Below are positions 47,174-56,668 of a stretch of DNA of 64,000 nt, piece by piece (the first letter of the stretch is position 1; each line of letters begins with the position of its first letter). Made by a program: the position numbers and the translations under genes. Source of the stretch: Gammaproteobacteria bacterium (GTDB taxonomy: Bacteria > Pseudomonadota > Gammaproteobacteria > SZUA-152). A model generated the notes under the pieces. That model saw nothing but the letters and a program-made list of their open reading frames with translations. It was not told where the DNA came from and made no database searches. Where the stretch lies: assembly GCA_021647505.1 (NCBI GenBank), contig JAKIUN010000003.1, positions 1 through 64,000 of the forward strand, given 5' to 3'.

Positions 47174-49453
47174 TCATTCCCTGTCTTGCTCTTTGCCCTG
47201 TTTGACACAAGAACGATTATAGATTTCCGCCAGCGAGAGTAATAGTGAAACTTCATCCACACTTTCAAGTGCATGGTCTTTTCTAAACACCAGCATAATA
47301 CCCTTGCGGATCTCCAGATAAAATCCATCATGCTCCACAATGAACTCGATAAGCTCTGGTGGAATATCCGACAGCGGATCGGCACCCTGTTTTGTATAAA
47401 GGCGATATTTTGCAGTAAGTTTGTTACTGCTTGGTAACACTACTTCATCATAATCGACCAGATAGCGCTCTAAATAATGCCCTGGAGTGATCACCATATC
47501 CGGTATTTGGCTACCCGAATCAGCAGGGCATCGTGAGGTAATGATAGTATGCCAGTGCTTGGTGTAATAATTCGGTGCCGATGTGTGGCTGTAATCGTAC
47601 AGGCTTATATGACCACCTAGATATTCACCTGACAGAACATTACTTACTTCCTTGTCTGCACCACGGTGCAGATAAATGAAGCCTTCTGTATTTAATATGC
47701 TCGTCGGTTCAGGCTGGAAATCCAGCTTGTATTGATCAGCCAGACGCTCCATTTGCACTTCCCTTTTGCTACGCTGAACCTGCTCTTTGATCAGAGTAGT
47801 GTCCTGCATACGGGCTGCCAGTGAGTGTCGTGTAAATGGAATAAAATTTTCCACGCCAACCAATTCAAAGGCACGGCCATCGCGCACGCATTCTTCTTCA
47901 AATTGATGCAAATACTCCATGGCTGTATGGTCAATAATCCGCCCTGACTCCGTCACAATCAAAGTAACACCGACCTTGGATGGTAAGCTGCTGAGCAACT
48001 TGTCTAAAGGTAAAAGATTGAAACACACCAGCGAAGACAATGTCATTTCATAATGAGTGATACCTTCTCTTTCCTGTTTCTTGACCCTTATTACCGGTGT
48101 TTTAAACAAACTCCTCAAGTTATCCCAGAGCAGACAACAGCTACGTTTAAAACTCAAGCGCCCTGTCAACACAAAGCGAAAAGATGGCGCCAACAGATAC
48201 AACAACATTACTACTTCAGCAGCTACACCGATAAGAATGCCAGAAAGAAGATCCGTGCCGAGAATGGCAAAAACAGTGATAATGAAGATGACGATCTGGT
48301 CACGGCCGATAGCGTAGGTTTTAGTGAAAACCTTATATTCACACAGTTTCCAGCCTACATAGATTAGAATCGCGGCAATAGCCGCCAGTGGAACCATCGC
48401 GATAACATCCGTAATAAGAAACAAAAATATCAACAAAAATATTGCATTATAAAAATTTGCCCACAGTGTCCGTCCGCCAGCATCAATATTTGTTCGACTT
48501 TTAATTCCTCCAGGAATGATAGTCAATCCGCCAAAAATACTCGACAGCGAGTTGGAAACGCCCATTGCACGCAAAGTTACGTTCGGATCTGATTTGCGCT
48601 GGAACGGATCAATTTTATCAACGGCCTTAATCGTCGCTAATGATTCAACGCCATCGATCAGTGTCAGGGTAATCACGACGATCAAAATACTCCACCATAG
48701 TTCTGGCCGTGAAAATACCTCACCAAAGGCCGGGAAGGTGATCCCGTCCGCCATTATGCTATCCGGCATTGTGATAAGATATTTTTCGTCAAGACCAAAC
48801 ACAGAGCCCAACAGGATGCCAAATACAGTCACAAATAACGGTGGTGGTACTTTACGCATCCAGTCGTACTTCGATTTACTCAGGTAAAAAATAAGAAACA
48901 GACTGAGTGCACCAATAACCAGGACGTTCCATTCAACCTGTAATAAGGCCTGAGGAAGTTTTGCAACAGACGCCAACATGGTTTCAGAGGCGGGTAATAT
49001 CGCTCCCATCAAGGGAGGAATCTGTTTAATGATAATAATCAAACCGATGGCTGCGAGCATCGCCTCAACCACAGTCACAGGTAAAAAAATGGCATACCGA
49101 CCCGTTTTGAAAAAGGCCAAAACTATCTGCACTAACCCGGTGATACAGATTGCTACCAAAAGCAGGGGATAACCTTCAGCAAGGTCACCGCCGCCTAACA
49201 GCAACATTCCGGCTAAAAGTGCAGGGGCCAAACCTGCAGCTGGCCCACTAATCGTGACATAAGCACCACCGAGAAAAGGAAATATAAGGCCGGCAATAAT
49301 CGCAGAAATCAATCCGGTAACGGGCGGTGCACCGGAAGCGATAGCAATACCCAGGGATAGGGGCAATGAAACGAGCGCGACTTGCATGCCTGCTAACAAG
49401 TCGTAACGCCAGTGCTTTAAGCCTTTAATGCCATTCTGTGGGGCTTCAGTCAT
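47174..49453 (-). CDS. SulP-family anion transporter with STAS domain and long C-terminal extension
   Basis: The 759-residue inner-membrane protein has a SulP transporter core (about 10-420; SLPLSLGIAIASGAPPVTGL, ISGPAAGLAP, DGVESLATIKAVDKIDP, SIFGGLTIIPGGIKSRTNIDAGGRT). A STAS-like domain follows (about 465-560, VIVTESGRIIDHTAMEYLHQFEEE region). About 190 further residues have no domain I recognise. SulP carriers move sulfate, bicarbonate or similar anions, and some couple to Na+. The AT content is higher than in the core genes around it. It lies between PPOX and the decayed gshA copy. Confidence 0.82.
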   Translation of the reverse strand: MTEAPQNGIKGLKHWRYDLLAGMQVALVSLPLSLGIAIASGAPPVTGLISAIIAGLIFPFLGGAYVTISGPAAGLAPALLAGMLLLGGGDLAEGYPLLLVAICITGLVQIVLAFFKTGRYAIFLPVTVVEAMLAAIGLIIIIKQIPPLMGAILPASETMLASVAKLPQALLQVEWNVLVIGALSLFLIFYLSKSKYDWMRKVPPPLFVTVFGILLGSVFGLDEKYLITMPDSIMADGITFPAFGEVFSRPELWWSILIVVITLTLIDGVESLATIKAVDKIDPFQRKSDPNVTLRAMGVSNSLSSIFGGLTIIPGGIKSRTNIDAGGRTLWANFYNAIFLLIFLFLITDVIAMVPLAAIAAILIYVGWKLCEYKVFTKTYAIGRDQIVIFIITVFAILGTDLLSGILIGVAAEVVMLLYLLAPSFRFVLTGRLSFKRSCCLLWDNLRSLFKTPVIRVKKQEREGITHYEMTLSSLVCFNLLPLDKLLSSLPSKVGVTLIVTESGRIIDHTAMEYLHQFEEECVRDGRAFELVGVENFIPFTRHSLAARMQDTTLIKEQVQRSKREVQMERLADQYKLDFQPEPTSILNTEGFIYLHRGADKEVSNVLSGEYLGGHISLYDYSHTSAPNYYTKHWHTIITSRCPADSGSQIPDMVITPGHYLERYLVDYDEVVLPSSNKLTAKYRLYTKQGADPLSDIPPELIEFIVEHDGFYLEIRKGIMLVFRKDHALESVDEVSLLLSLAEIYNRSCVKQGKEQDRE

Positions 49454-49569
49454 AATATTTACGCCTCAAAACTTATTTGGTCTTTTATTTAGCCGTATGT
49501 GGTGCGTTATACTAAAAATGGGTGCAGAAGGCCATGATTATGCTGTTCCGTCCGCTTGAGATAACACCA

Positions 49570-49587
49570 CCGTTCTCGCGAGAACGG
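49570..49587. repeat. Perfect 18-base palindrome
   Basis: CCGTTCTCGCGAGAACGG is fully self-complementary without a spacer. It lies in the gene-poor stretch 49454-50377 between the SulP gene and the restriction gene. No T-run follows, so it is not an obvious terminator. Confidence 0.6.
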
Positions 49588-49616
49588 CTTGCTTGGCTGA
49601 GACGATGGAAGCCTGA

Positions 49617-49810
49617 CTTAGCGGCGCCATCAAAGCCTGGGCCTTGCAATACGCCGGGTCGAGTCTACGCTGGGTGCACAGTCTTAGCGAATAGCAAGCC
49701 GCCTGGAGTGCCCTAGAGGATGCCGACTCCATCGTCAGCGGCACCCGTTACGAGCATCCGCAACGGCAAACTACCTCGCTCTTCCTGAAGGACACCTTTG
49801 CGACAGGGGT
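49617..49810 (+). pseudogene. Decayed reading frame of unknown family
   Basis: A frame open from 49617 reads like protein (AIKAWALQYAGSSLRWVHSL, then after a TAG QAAWSALEDADSIVSGTRYE and HPQRQTTSLFLKDTFATG). There is no start and one internal stop. It runs directly into the decayed gshA copy. I do not recognise the family. Confidence 0.35.
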
Positions 49811-50195
49811 TCAGAGGGTTTGCGCCAGATATTCGCGCAGGAACTCGCCGAAGGGGTTCGCTCCGGGTCACGTACCTTGCCGCGCTGCACGGCCAGACTG
49901 CTGCGGTAGACCTCGCTGGCATGGGTATCATCGAGCAGTTCGCATACGCCGGTCATGTCATCGAGGATCTCGCCGGCCCATTGCGACAGCTTTATCTTGC
50001 TGCCACGGCGGTGCAGGTATAGCTGTGGATCGCGTCCACGGTGGGCGGTAGCCAGTTCGTTGACGTCCAGTGAGCGCAGTTCGACGTATTTCACCCCGCG
50101 CTGTTTGAGGGCGTGGATGGGTTTTTCGGTGGCGCCGGTGATCTGCTTGGGGCGAATGGTGGCGTTGAGCTGTTCCCAGCGGTTGTTGACGAAAA
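49811..50195 (-). pseudogene. gshA: Shrunken second copy of gshA
   Basis: Same orientation as intact gshA (52770-54353). 49811-49848 resembles the gshA 3' end with many changes. 49849-50067 matches 53001-53219 without indels and, by eye, without a mismatch. 50068-50195 matches 53343 onward with few changes. Three internal segments are missing (about 185, 123 and 33 bases). The 123- and 33-base losses are in frame, leaving an open frame of 169 codons to 50280. Most of the catalytic N-terminal half is absent, so it cannot be a ligase. Confidence 0.85.
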
Positions 50196-50197
50196 CG

Positions 50198-50295
50198 CCG
50201 ACAGGGGTTGATGGCAAGTAGTCAGTGATTTGCGAAGAAAGAACAATGGCGAAACAGCTGGTGAGCCAAAGGATTTTCATATGGCCGATTTATAC
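50198..50295. repeat. Diverged copy of the PPOX gene 3' flank
   Basis: This stretch aligns base by base with 46931-47025 (end of the PPOX gene and its downstream region): CCGAC, GATGGC, AGTAGTCAGTG, CAATGGCGAAACA and TTATAC are shared in order, at roughly three-quarters identity by eye. It abuts the gshA remnant directly, so a segment of this neighbourhood was duplicated and fused. Confidence 0.75.
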
Positions 50296-50377
50296 AGATG
50301 TCCGTATAAGCCGGTAAATTACGGATGTTCATTCAATACAGCTATAAGAGCAATAAAAATCGAGATTGGAGGAAAAA

Positions 50378-51109
50378 TTGAAACTAAAAAATGCTATCGA
50401 AAACATGGGAGAAATTTCAGCAATAGACATTGCGAAAAATATTGCAGAAAATGAAGGTATTGATTGGGAGGGTGGCGCAAAATTTATTTTCTCTGTTATC
50501 GCGAATGATATTGAAAGAGCCCCAGGAAATATTGGTGGAAAAAATGATACGAAGCAGGATGTAATCAAAAAGTGGCTACTTAAATATCAGGGTGGCTTTG
50601 ATGGAAGAGCTTCGCAGCGTATATCTAACCTGCCAGGAACAGTTGCAGACCCAATAATTGAAAAAATAATCGGCGCACGTTTAGATCATCTTACCGATGA
50701 AGACTTGAATAAAATAATATTCGCCCATCCTTTGGGAATGTCCGCAGAAAACATCCTTGGATTGATTCTGGAAGAATATTTATCTAAAAATTTAATAGCA
50801 AACGGTTGGCACTGCGCATGGGGAGAGACGGTAAAATCAGTAGATTTTGTAAATGAAAATGGAAGTTTGCTACAAATTAAAAACAGAAGCAATTCAGAAA
50901 ATAGTTCAAGTAGCGCTGTACGTGATGGTACTGAAATCAAAAAGTGGTACAGAATTAAAGCTGACCGCACTGAATATATGTGGCCACAATTAAATAAAAT
51001 TTGTGGAACTGATAACTTGTCTGAAGACAAGTTCGTCAATTTTGTGAAAAAAATATTAAGATCAAACCCAGGTTGTTTAGCTGTTGAGGATGGCAGCCCT
51101 TGGAAGTAG
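50378..51109 (+). CDS. SinI-like type II restriction endonuclease
   Basis: About 243 residues from TTG 50378, which has GGAGG at ideal distance; an in-frame TTG at 50366 gives four more residues. The central block (LSKNLIANGWHCAWGETVKSVDFVNENG, LLQIKNRSNSENSSSS split in two) with D-x(n)-QIK resembles the PD-(D/E)xK core of the SinI family, whose characterised members cut GGWCC. The gene is strongly AT-rich. It is convergent with a C5-methyltransferase gene, ending 18 bases from it, forming a compact restriction-modification pair. The family call is from memory. Confidence 0.7.
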   Translation: MKLKNAIENMGEISAIDIAKNIAENEGIDWEGGAKFIFSVIANDIERAPGNIGGKNDTKQDVIKKWLLKYQGGFDGRASQRISNLPGTVADPIIEKIIGARLDHLTDEDLNKIIFAHPLGMSAENILGLILEEYLSKNLIANGWHCAWGETVKSVDFVNENGSLLQIKNRSNSENSSSSAVRDGTEIKKWYRIKADRTEYMWPQLNKICGTDNLSEDKFVNFVKKILRSNPGCLAVEDGSPWK

Positions 51110-51126
51110 TCGACATCAAAAATCAG

Positions 51127-52560
51127 TCAGCCAAACTGAATTTCTTGTTGAGTTAAGTGATGCTGTGTAGCATTGTTGTACGATTTAAGAAACTGCTCCT
51201 CCCATTCATGATTGCTGGTATTTTTATATCTTGAGTAGTTAAATCCAAGAAATTGTTCAGGTTTTTCATTATTTAGCAGAGACACAATCAGTCTCCCTAT
51301 AGCAAAGCCTAAGCCAGAAGGTACAGCGTTGCCGGCTTGCTTATATTGTTGAATAAGAGGGCCAGCTAATATCCAGCTATCTGGAAACTCCTGTATACGT
51401 TTGTATTCCTGAATAGATAGCGGCCTGTCTTCTTCTGGGTGGGCTAAATCAGTGGCAGGCATGGCAGGATGAGTGACTACCGTTGGTGAAGGCTTGTTCC
51501 AAGCTAACCTTCTTAGGAAGCCTGTTTTACCACCACCAGCATAAAAAGATTTCCCCAAAGCTTCTTTTTGTAATTCTTCTGGTAAATTTCTCCAATTTTC
51601 ACCAGGCTTTAGCATTCTATAATATTTCAGTCGCTTCTCTGGAAAATTTAGGTGTTGATGTTCTGTTAAACCTTTAACTGCTTGCTTAAATGTTTTCCAT
51701 TTTGGCAATCCATACTCTTTTTTCTCAGTGTGAGTTGGTGTCAAATATGGAGGAGTCTTACCATCTCTCGCACAAACAATTATTACACGCTCTCTTATCT
51801 GTGGTGTGCCGAAATTGGCGGAGTTATAGAGATTAAATGAATAGGAATACCCTGATTTTTTTAATTTTGACAAAATAAAATTCAAAGCCCCTCCTTTCAT
51901 TTCATCGGCAGTCAGATCAGGGAATTCTGAGCCTCTCTCGTCATGAGGCCTATGATCCATCGGGCAAGACAGTAAGCCTCTAACATTTTCAACTATGATA
52001 TAGTTGGGATTTAATTCAATAGCTAAGTCAATGTATTTTAGAAATACATTACCCCTATCATCATTGAATGCCTTGCGTTTCCCTGCTGTGCTAAAAGCCT
52101 GACAAGGTGGCCCCCCGATAATAAGGTCAATTTCATCTGCCTCGGTAAGACCTGAAGCATCCAAAATATCTTGCTTGGAATAATCATTAATATCACTTAA
52201 AAGCGCCATATTAGGTTTATTAAGTGCAATTGTTTGACGGCAATACTTATCAATTTCACATGCAAGTCGAACATCAAACCCCGCTTTCTCAATACCAATA
52301 TCTAATCCCATTGCGCCTGAGAAGAAGCTGAGAGCTATTGGTTTGTTATTCGCATCTTTTTGCACTGCATAAGCCGCGTGATCTTCCACAATCATATGGG
52401 ATGTTTGTAATCCATAGCGTTTTACCGATTCTGATTCCAGCATCCAAGAACGACCAAATCTTGTGGCAGATAGAATCCCTGTACGGCATAATGTGCGAAT
52501 TCGCTGCTCACTAATATTTAATAGATAAGCGGCTTCTTTGGTTGTGATGTGGGTACTCAT
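51127..52560 (-). CDS. DNA (cytosine-5) methyltransferase with N-terminal helix-turn-helix
   Basis: From ATG 52560 (AAAGG upstream) the product is 477 residues. Residues 1-55 form an excisionase/MerR-like helix-turn-helix ([33 protein letters not shown]). The methyltransferase follows: [18 protein letters not shown] (motif I), [17 protein letters not shown] (catalytic PC), VENVRG (motif VI), [10 protein letters not shown] (motif VIII) and [11 protein letters not shown] (motif X). It should protect the site cut by the SinI-like enzyme. The helix-turn-helix may let it repress its own or the nuclease promoter. AT-rich, likely acquired. Confidence 0.9.
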   Translation of the reverse strand: MSTHITTKEAAYLLNISEQRIRTLCRTGILSATRFGRSWMLESESVKRYGLQTSHMIVEDHAAYAVQKDANNKPIALSFFSGAMGLDIGIEKAGFDVRLACEIDKYCRQTIALNKPNMALLSDINDYSKQDILDASGLTEADEIDLIIGGPPCQAFSTAGKRKAFNDDRGNVFLKYIDLAIELNPNYIIVENVRGLLSCPMDHRPHDERGSEFPDLTADEMKGGALNFILSKLKKSGYSYSFNLYNSANFGTPQIRERVIIVCARDGKTPPYLTPTHTEKKEYGLPKWKTFKQAVKGLTEHQHLNFPEKRLKYYRMLKPGENWRNLPEELQKEALGKSFYAGGGKTGFLRRLAWNKPSPTVVTHPAMPATDLAHPEEDRPLSIQEYKRIQEFPDSWILAGPLIQQYKQAGNAVPSGLGFAIGRLIVSLLNNEKPEQFLGFNYSRYKNTSNHEWEEQFLKSYNNATQHHLTQQEIQFG

Positions 52561-52769
52561 AAGCGCAGCCTTTTGCGAAACCAATAGAAGGTACCTATTT
52601 TACTGACGTCATATTGAGTGTCAATGCAAAAAACGCTCTATCAATCAATAGCATATACTCAGACTTCTATACGCTACAGCCACATCACTTTTAGCTGTCG
52701 GTGATGCTAGTGGTCTGTCAACCCTGTCGGGGTTCAGCGTTCCTGGATCTCCACCGGCACCTTGTTTGT

Positions 52770-54353
52770 TCACAGGGCCTGCGCGAAATATTCGCGCAAA
52801 AAATCCCCGAAAGGCTTGTTATCGGCGTCTTCGATGGCCTGTTGCTGCTGGCGTGATTGCTCGGCCATGTGAATGAATTTGGTACGACGTTCTTCGCTCA
52901 GGCTGAGGCTGTAAAAATGGTCACGATGCTGCTGGGACATGCGCATGCCGAAGTGGAAGAAGCCTTCGCTGTTAGCACGCATTTCCGCCAGCATGCGCGC
53001 CGAAGGGGTTCGCTCCGGGTCACGTACCTTGCCGCGCTGCACGGCCAGACTGCTGCGGTAGACCTCGCTGGCATGGGTATCATCGAGCAGTTCGCATACG
53101 CCGGTCATGTCATCGAGGATCTCGCCGGCCCATTGCGACAGCTTTATCTTGCTGCCACGGCGGTGCAGGTATAGCTGTGGATCGCGTCCACGGTGGGCGG
53201 TAGCCAGTTCGTTGACGTCGATTTCGCGGCGTTCCTGCGCGTCGATGGGCGGGCTGTCGAGCAGCAGGCAGTAGACCAGAAAGGCTTCGAGAAAGTGCAT
53301 TTGTGGCAGGCTGATACCCAGCGGATCGAAGGCGTTAACGTCCAGTGAGCGCAGTTCGACGTATTTCACCCCGTGCTGTTTGAGGGCGTGGATGGGTTTT
53401 TCGGTGGCGCCGGTGATTTGCTTGGGGCGGATGGTGGAGTAGTACTCGTTTTCGATCTGCAGGATGTTGGCGTTGAGCTGTTCCCAGCGGCCGTTGACGA
53501 ATGTACCGATGCGCTCGTAGGCGGCGCAGGGGGTGCTGATGGCGCAGTTGAGGGTGTCGACATAGCTGTCGAGGTCGTCGTAACAGGCCTTGATGCCGAT
53601 TTCGGCCTCCTGATTGTTCTGGTAACCGATGTCGCCCATACGCAGGGAGGTGGCGTAGGGCTGGTAGGCGGTATGTTGGTCGAATTCCTTCAGCTGGGTG
53701 GGTTGGCCGTTGAGGAAGGATTTGCACACGGCCGGTGAGGCGCCGAACAGGTAGGGCACCAGCCAGCCAAAGCGTTGCAGGTTGCGGATCAGGCCGAAAT
53801 AATGATCGGAGATGAAGTCTTGCAGTCGTCGCTGGTCGTTTTCGAGCTGCTGGTAGGCGGGCCAGAAGGCCTCCGGCAGGGAATAGTTGAAATGCACCCC
53901 GGCGATGATTTGCATCAGGCGGCCGTAACGATGGCCAAGGCCACGCCGGTAGACAGTCTTCATCTGGCCGATGTTGGAGTCGCCATAGCGGGCAATGGGG
54001 ATACTGCCCTCTCCGGCGACCACACAAGGCATGCTGGTGGCCCATAGCAGCTCGTCGTTTTCCAGCTGGCCATAGACGAAGCTCTGTACGTCGCGCAGGG
54101 CAGCCAGTACTTCGCCAGTGCCCGCGAGTGGAGGAGTGATGAATTCGGTCAGGGCCTCGGAGTAATCGGTGGTGATCAGCGGGTGGGTGAGCGGCGAGCC
54201 CAGCGCAGCGGGGTGCGGCGTTTGCGCGAGCTTGCCGTCCGGGCTGACGCGCAAACTCTCTTTCTCCAGGCCGATGTGCGCACCTGTGAGCAGGCCGCGC
54301 TGGGCACTGCTGGTGAGTTGGTTGAGACGCCGCCGGAGCTTTTGTTCTACCAT
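52770..54353 (-). CDS. gshA: Glutamate-cysteine ligase
   Basis: The first, rate-limiting step of glutathione synthesis. The 527-residue protein is of the gammaproteobacterial class 1 type: LTGAHIGLEKESLRV, ITTDYSEALTEFITPP, GVHFNYSLP, TIRPKQITGATEKPIHAL and YVELRSLDVNAFDPLGI are all present. It is intact from start to stop. A shrunken partner copy lies at 49811-50195, with the restriction-modification pair between the two. Glutathione feeds the Prx-Grx fusion. Confidence 0.95.
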   Translation of the reverse strand: MVEQKLRRRLNQLTSSAQRGLLTGAHIGLEKESLRVSPDGKLAQTPHPAALGSPLTHPLITTDYSEALTEFITPPLAGTGEVLAALRDVQSFVYGQLENDELLWATSMPCVVAGEGSIPIARYGDSNIGQMKTVYRRGLGHRYGRLMQIIAGVHFNYSLPEAFWPAYQQLENDQRRLQDFISDHYFGLIRNLQRFGWLVPYLFGASPAVCKSFLNGQPTQLKEFDQHTAYQPYATSLRMGDIGYQNNQEAEIGIKACYDDLDSYVDTLNCAISTPCAAYERIGTFVNGRWEQLNANILQIENEYYSTIRPKQITGATEKPIHALKQHGVKYVELRSLDVNAFDPLGISLPQMHFLEAFLVYCLLLDSPPIDAQERREIDVNELATAHRGRDPQLYLHRRGSKIKLSQWAGEILDDMTGVCELLDDTHASEVYRSSLAVQRGKVRDPERTPSARMLAEMRANSEGFFHFGMRMSQQHRDHFYSLSLSEERRTKFIHMAEQSRQQQQAIEDADNKPFGDFLREYFAQAL

Positions 54354-54554
54354 GGGAACCTTTGTTTTTCGGCGGTTTCGCCAAGAAAAAACGCAGAGTC
54401 TACCGCAAGCCGAATGTTACAGGCAGTCGGTGGCTGGGAAATGCACATATTGCTTGCATGTGATATCTGTTTACGGCATTTTCACGCTGTGCGCATGGGG
54501 GTATAGTCCGCGCTTGAATCATCGATTTACGAACACAGCAAGGAGCAATACGGT

Positions 54555-55292
54555 ATGGCCAAGATCATTGTCAATCGAGAGAGTTTCAAGGTCGACGAAA
54601 TTGAGCTTGAACAGGGCACACTGCACGTCGGCCGCAATCACGACAATGACCTGTGTATCGACGACCTGACGGTGAGCGGCCGCCATGCGCAGATCGTCAC
54701 TGTGTTCGGTTCGACGTATGTCGAGGATCTGGGCAGTACCAATGGCACTTCCGTCAACGGCAAAAAGGTGAGAACCCACACCCTGCGCAATGGTGACGTG
54801 CTCACCATCGGTCACTATCAGCTGCTGTTCCAAGGTGAAAGCGCGGTAAATCCCCACATAGATGGCGACGAAACCCGGATGATCAATCAATCTCAGGTCG
54901 AGGTGTTGATGAAAAAGGCGGATGCACAGCACCATCAAGCGGAACGACCCGTCTACAAGGCGTCGCCTGCCGCTGCCGTGCATACCGCTTCTGCATCACA
55001 CGCCGCCGCAGCGAATGCCGTCCGGGCGCAGGCGGCACCTCATGTGGCGATAGCCAACAAGGGCCCATCACTGGTCAGTAACAATCGCGTGGTGCCAGAG
55101 CCGGAGGCTGAAGTGCTGCCGGATATCGAAGACCCCAGTGACATGATCGGTAAACACACGCCGCCAGCGCAGGGCATGAAGCCCTTGCGCCGTGGTGACG
55201 TCTCTCCCTCCTCCTCGCTGAAAATCGTTGCCCTGGCGGCGCTGACCGCTGCGGCAACCTTCCTGCTGATGATGCTGATCTTCGACCTGTAA
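54555..55292 (+). CDS. FHA-domain protein with a C-terminal membrane anchor
   Basis: The 245-residue protein has an N-terminal FHA phosphothreonine-binding domain (about 20-95: LHVGRNHDNDLCIDDLTVSGRHAQI, YVEDLGSTNGTSVNG). A long Ala/Pro-rich linker (about 115-215) and one C-terminal membrane helix (LKIVALAALTAAATFLLMMLIF) follow. It probably tethers a phosphorylated partner at the inner membrane. No Ser/Thr kinase is adjacent. A receiver-kinase gene follows about 200 bases later. Confidence 0.85.
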   Translation: MAKIIVNRESFKVDEIELEQGTLHVGRNHDNDLCIDDLTVSGRHAQIVTVFGSTYVEDLGSTNGTSVNGKKVRTHTLRNGDVLTIGHYQLLFQGESAVNPHIDGDETRMINQSQVEVLMKKADAQHHQAERPVYKASPAAAVHTASASHAAAANAVRAQAAPHVAIANKGPSLVSNNRVVPEPEAEVLPDIEDPSDMIGKHTPPAQGMKPLRRGDVSPSSSLKIVALAALTAAATFLLMMLIFDL

Positions 55293-55492
55293 TGAACGGT
55301 TCGTTTGCCTGCGGATGCTGGTAACCCCCTGCCTGGGCGTCATTTCGTTCGCCGATCCCGGCTGTCAGTCTGGGGGTGTATCAAGCTTGCCGAGACCCTG
55401 CCGATAGGATGGGAGACGCGGAAATACCCACAGACAGTGGGTGTGTTGCGCGGTTACCCCCTTTCGTTCCAGTAACACGCACAGATGCCTGC

Positions 55493-56605
55493 ATGGAGCT
55501 AGTTGTAACAAGTCCGACAGAACACAGCCAGCATTTGCTGGTAGTGGATGATATCGAGAGCAACCGTGATCTCATGCGCTTGCAATTGCAGCGTTATGGT
55601 TATCGGATATCGCTGGCGGAAGACGGCGAAGAGGCGCTGGCGATGATCGCGCGAGAGCGTTTTGACCTGGTGTTGCTCGATATCCGCATGCCCGGCATGG
55701 ACGGTATCGAGGTATTGCAGCAGATTCGTTGCAGTTATTCTCAACTTTCCCTGCCCGTCATCATGGTGACGGCCGAGGATCAGGAACAGCGTTTGATCGA
55801 GGCGTTACGGATTGGCGCCAACGATTATCTCGCCAAGCCCCTGCGGCTGCCAGTGACCCTGGCGCGCATCGAGGCCCAGCTCAGTGTTGGCCGGCTCGCC
55901 ACGATCCAGGAAGACGTGGTGCAATTCACCAGCCACGACCTGAAAAAACCGCTGTTGGTGATGATGGACATTGCCGAAACCATGCAAGAGGAAGTGCAAC
56001 AGTCGGGTGTCATGCCGGCAGACAGCGGCGAGCTGCTGGATCTACTGATTCGCACCGGGCAGAATATGCAACAGGTGATAAGCGGTTTCCTCGACCAGGA
56101 AGGGCTGGGCTATGGCCGTGAAGAGCCTCTGCGGCGAGTGCTCGACCTCAATCAGACGATGCAGAAGTCCCTACAGGCAAATCTAGACTATGCCACCCGC
56201 AAGGGCGTCGTGCTGAGTAGTGAATTTGCCGAACAACTGCCATCGGTACAGGCCAATGAATTCCGTCTGTGCCAAATCATGGACAATCTTATTGGCAACG
56301 CGCTGAAATTTTCCCCACGGGAGACGCACACCGTGGTGCGCACCCGCGCAGAGGATGGACAGGTAGTGGTTGAAATTGAAGACAGCGGCCCAGGGCTCGA
56401 CAAGGACGATTTCAGCAAGCTGTTCACCAAGCATGCCCGACTCAGCAACCGGCCCACAGGCAATGAAAGCAGCAGCGGACTCGGCCTGGCTATGTGCAAG
56501 CAGCTTATTATCCTCGATAAGGGCACGATTGGTGCGCGTAACAACCCTGAAAGCGGTGCAACTTTCTGGATTCGGCTGCCAGTCAGTGTATTGAACGAGT
56601 GCTAG
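55493..56605 (+). CDS. Receiver-histidine kinase hybrid
   Basis: From ATG 55493 (MELVVTSPTEHSQHLLVVDD) the product is 370 residues. An N-terminal receiver (phospho-acceptor Asp in LVLLDIRMPGMDG, Lys in DYLAKPLR) is joined to a dimerisation/phospho-acceptor helix with TSHDLKKPL (about residue 148) and a HATPase_c domain (QIMDNLIGNALKFS, IEDSGPGLDKDD, SSGLGLAMCKQL). There is no membrane or sensor domain, so it is a cytoplasmic kinase controlled through its own receiver, probably in a phosphorelay. The partner is unknown. Confidence 0.88.
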   Translation: MELVVTSPTEHSQHLLVVDDIESNRDLMRLQLQRYGYRISLAEDGEEALAMIARERFDLVLLDIRMPGMDGIEVLQQIRCSYSQLSLPVIMVTAEDQEQRLIEALRIGANDYLAKPLRLPVTLARIEAQLSVGRLATIQEDVVQFTSHDLKKPLLVMMDIAETMQEEVQQSGVMPADSGELLDLLIRTGQNMQQVISGFLDQEGLGYGREEPLRRVLDLNQTMQKSLQANLDYATRKGVVLSSEFAEQLPSVQANEFRLCQIMDNLIGNALKFSPRETHTVVRTRAEDGQVVVEIEDSGPGLDKDDFSKLFTKHARLSNRPTGNESSSGLGLAMCKQLIILDKGTIGARNNPESGATFWIRLPVSVLNEC

Positions 56606-56668
56606 TCCCTTGACACTGGACTAGTCAAACCTGTTGCCGTTACCCGAAGATAACGGGAGAATGACGGC

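Noticed and set aside
49811..50195. Functional second GshA
   Set aside because: Most of the catalytic domain and several internal segments are missing.
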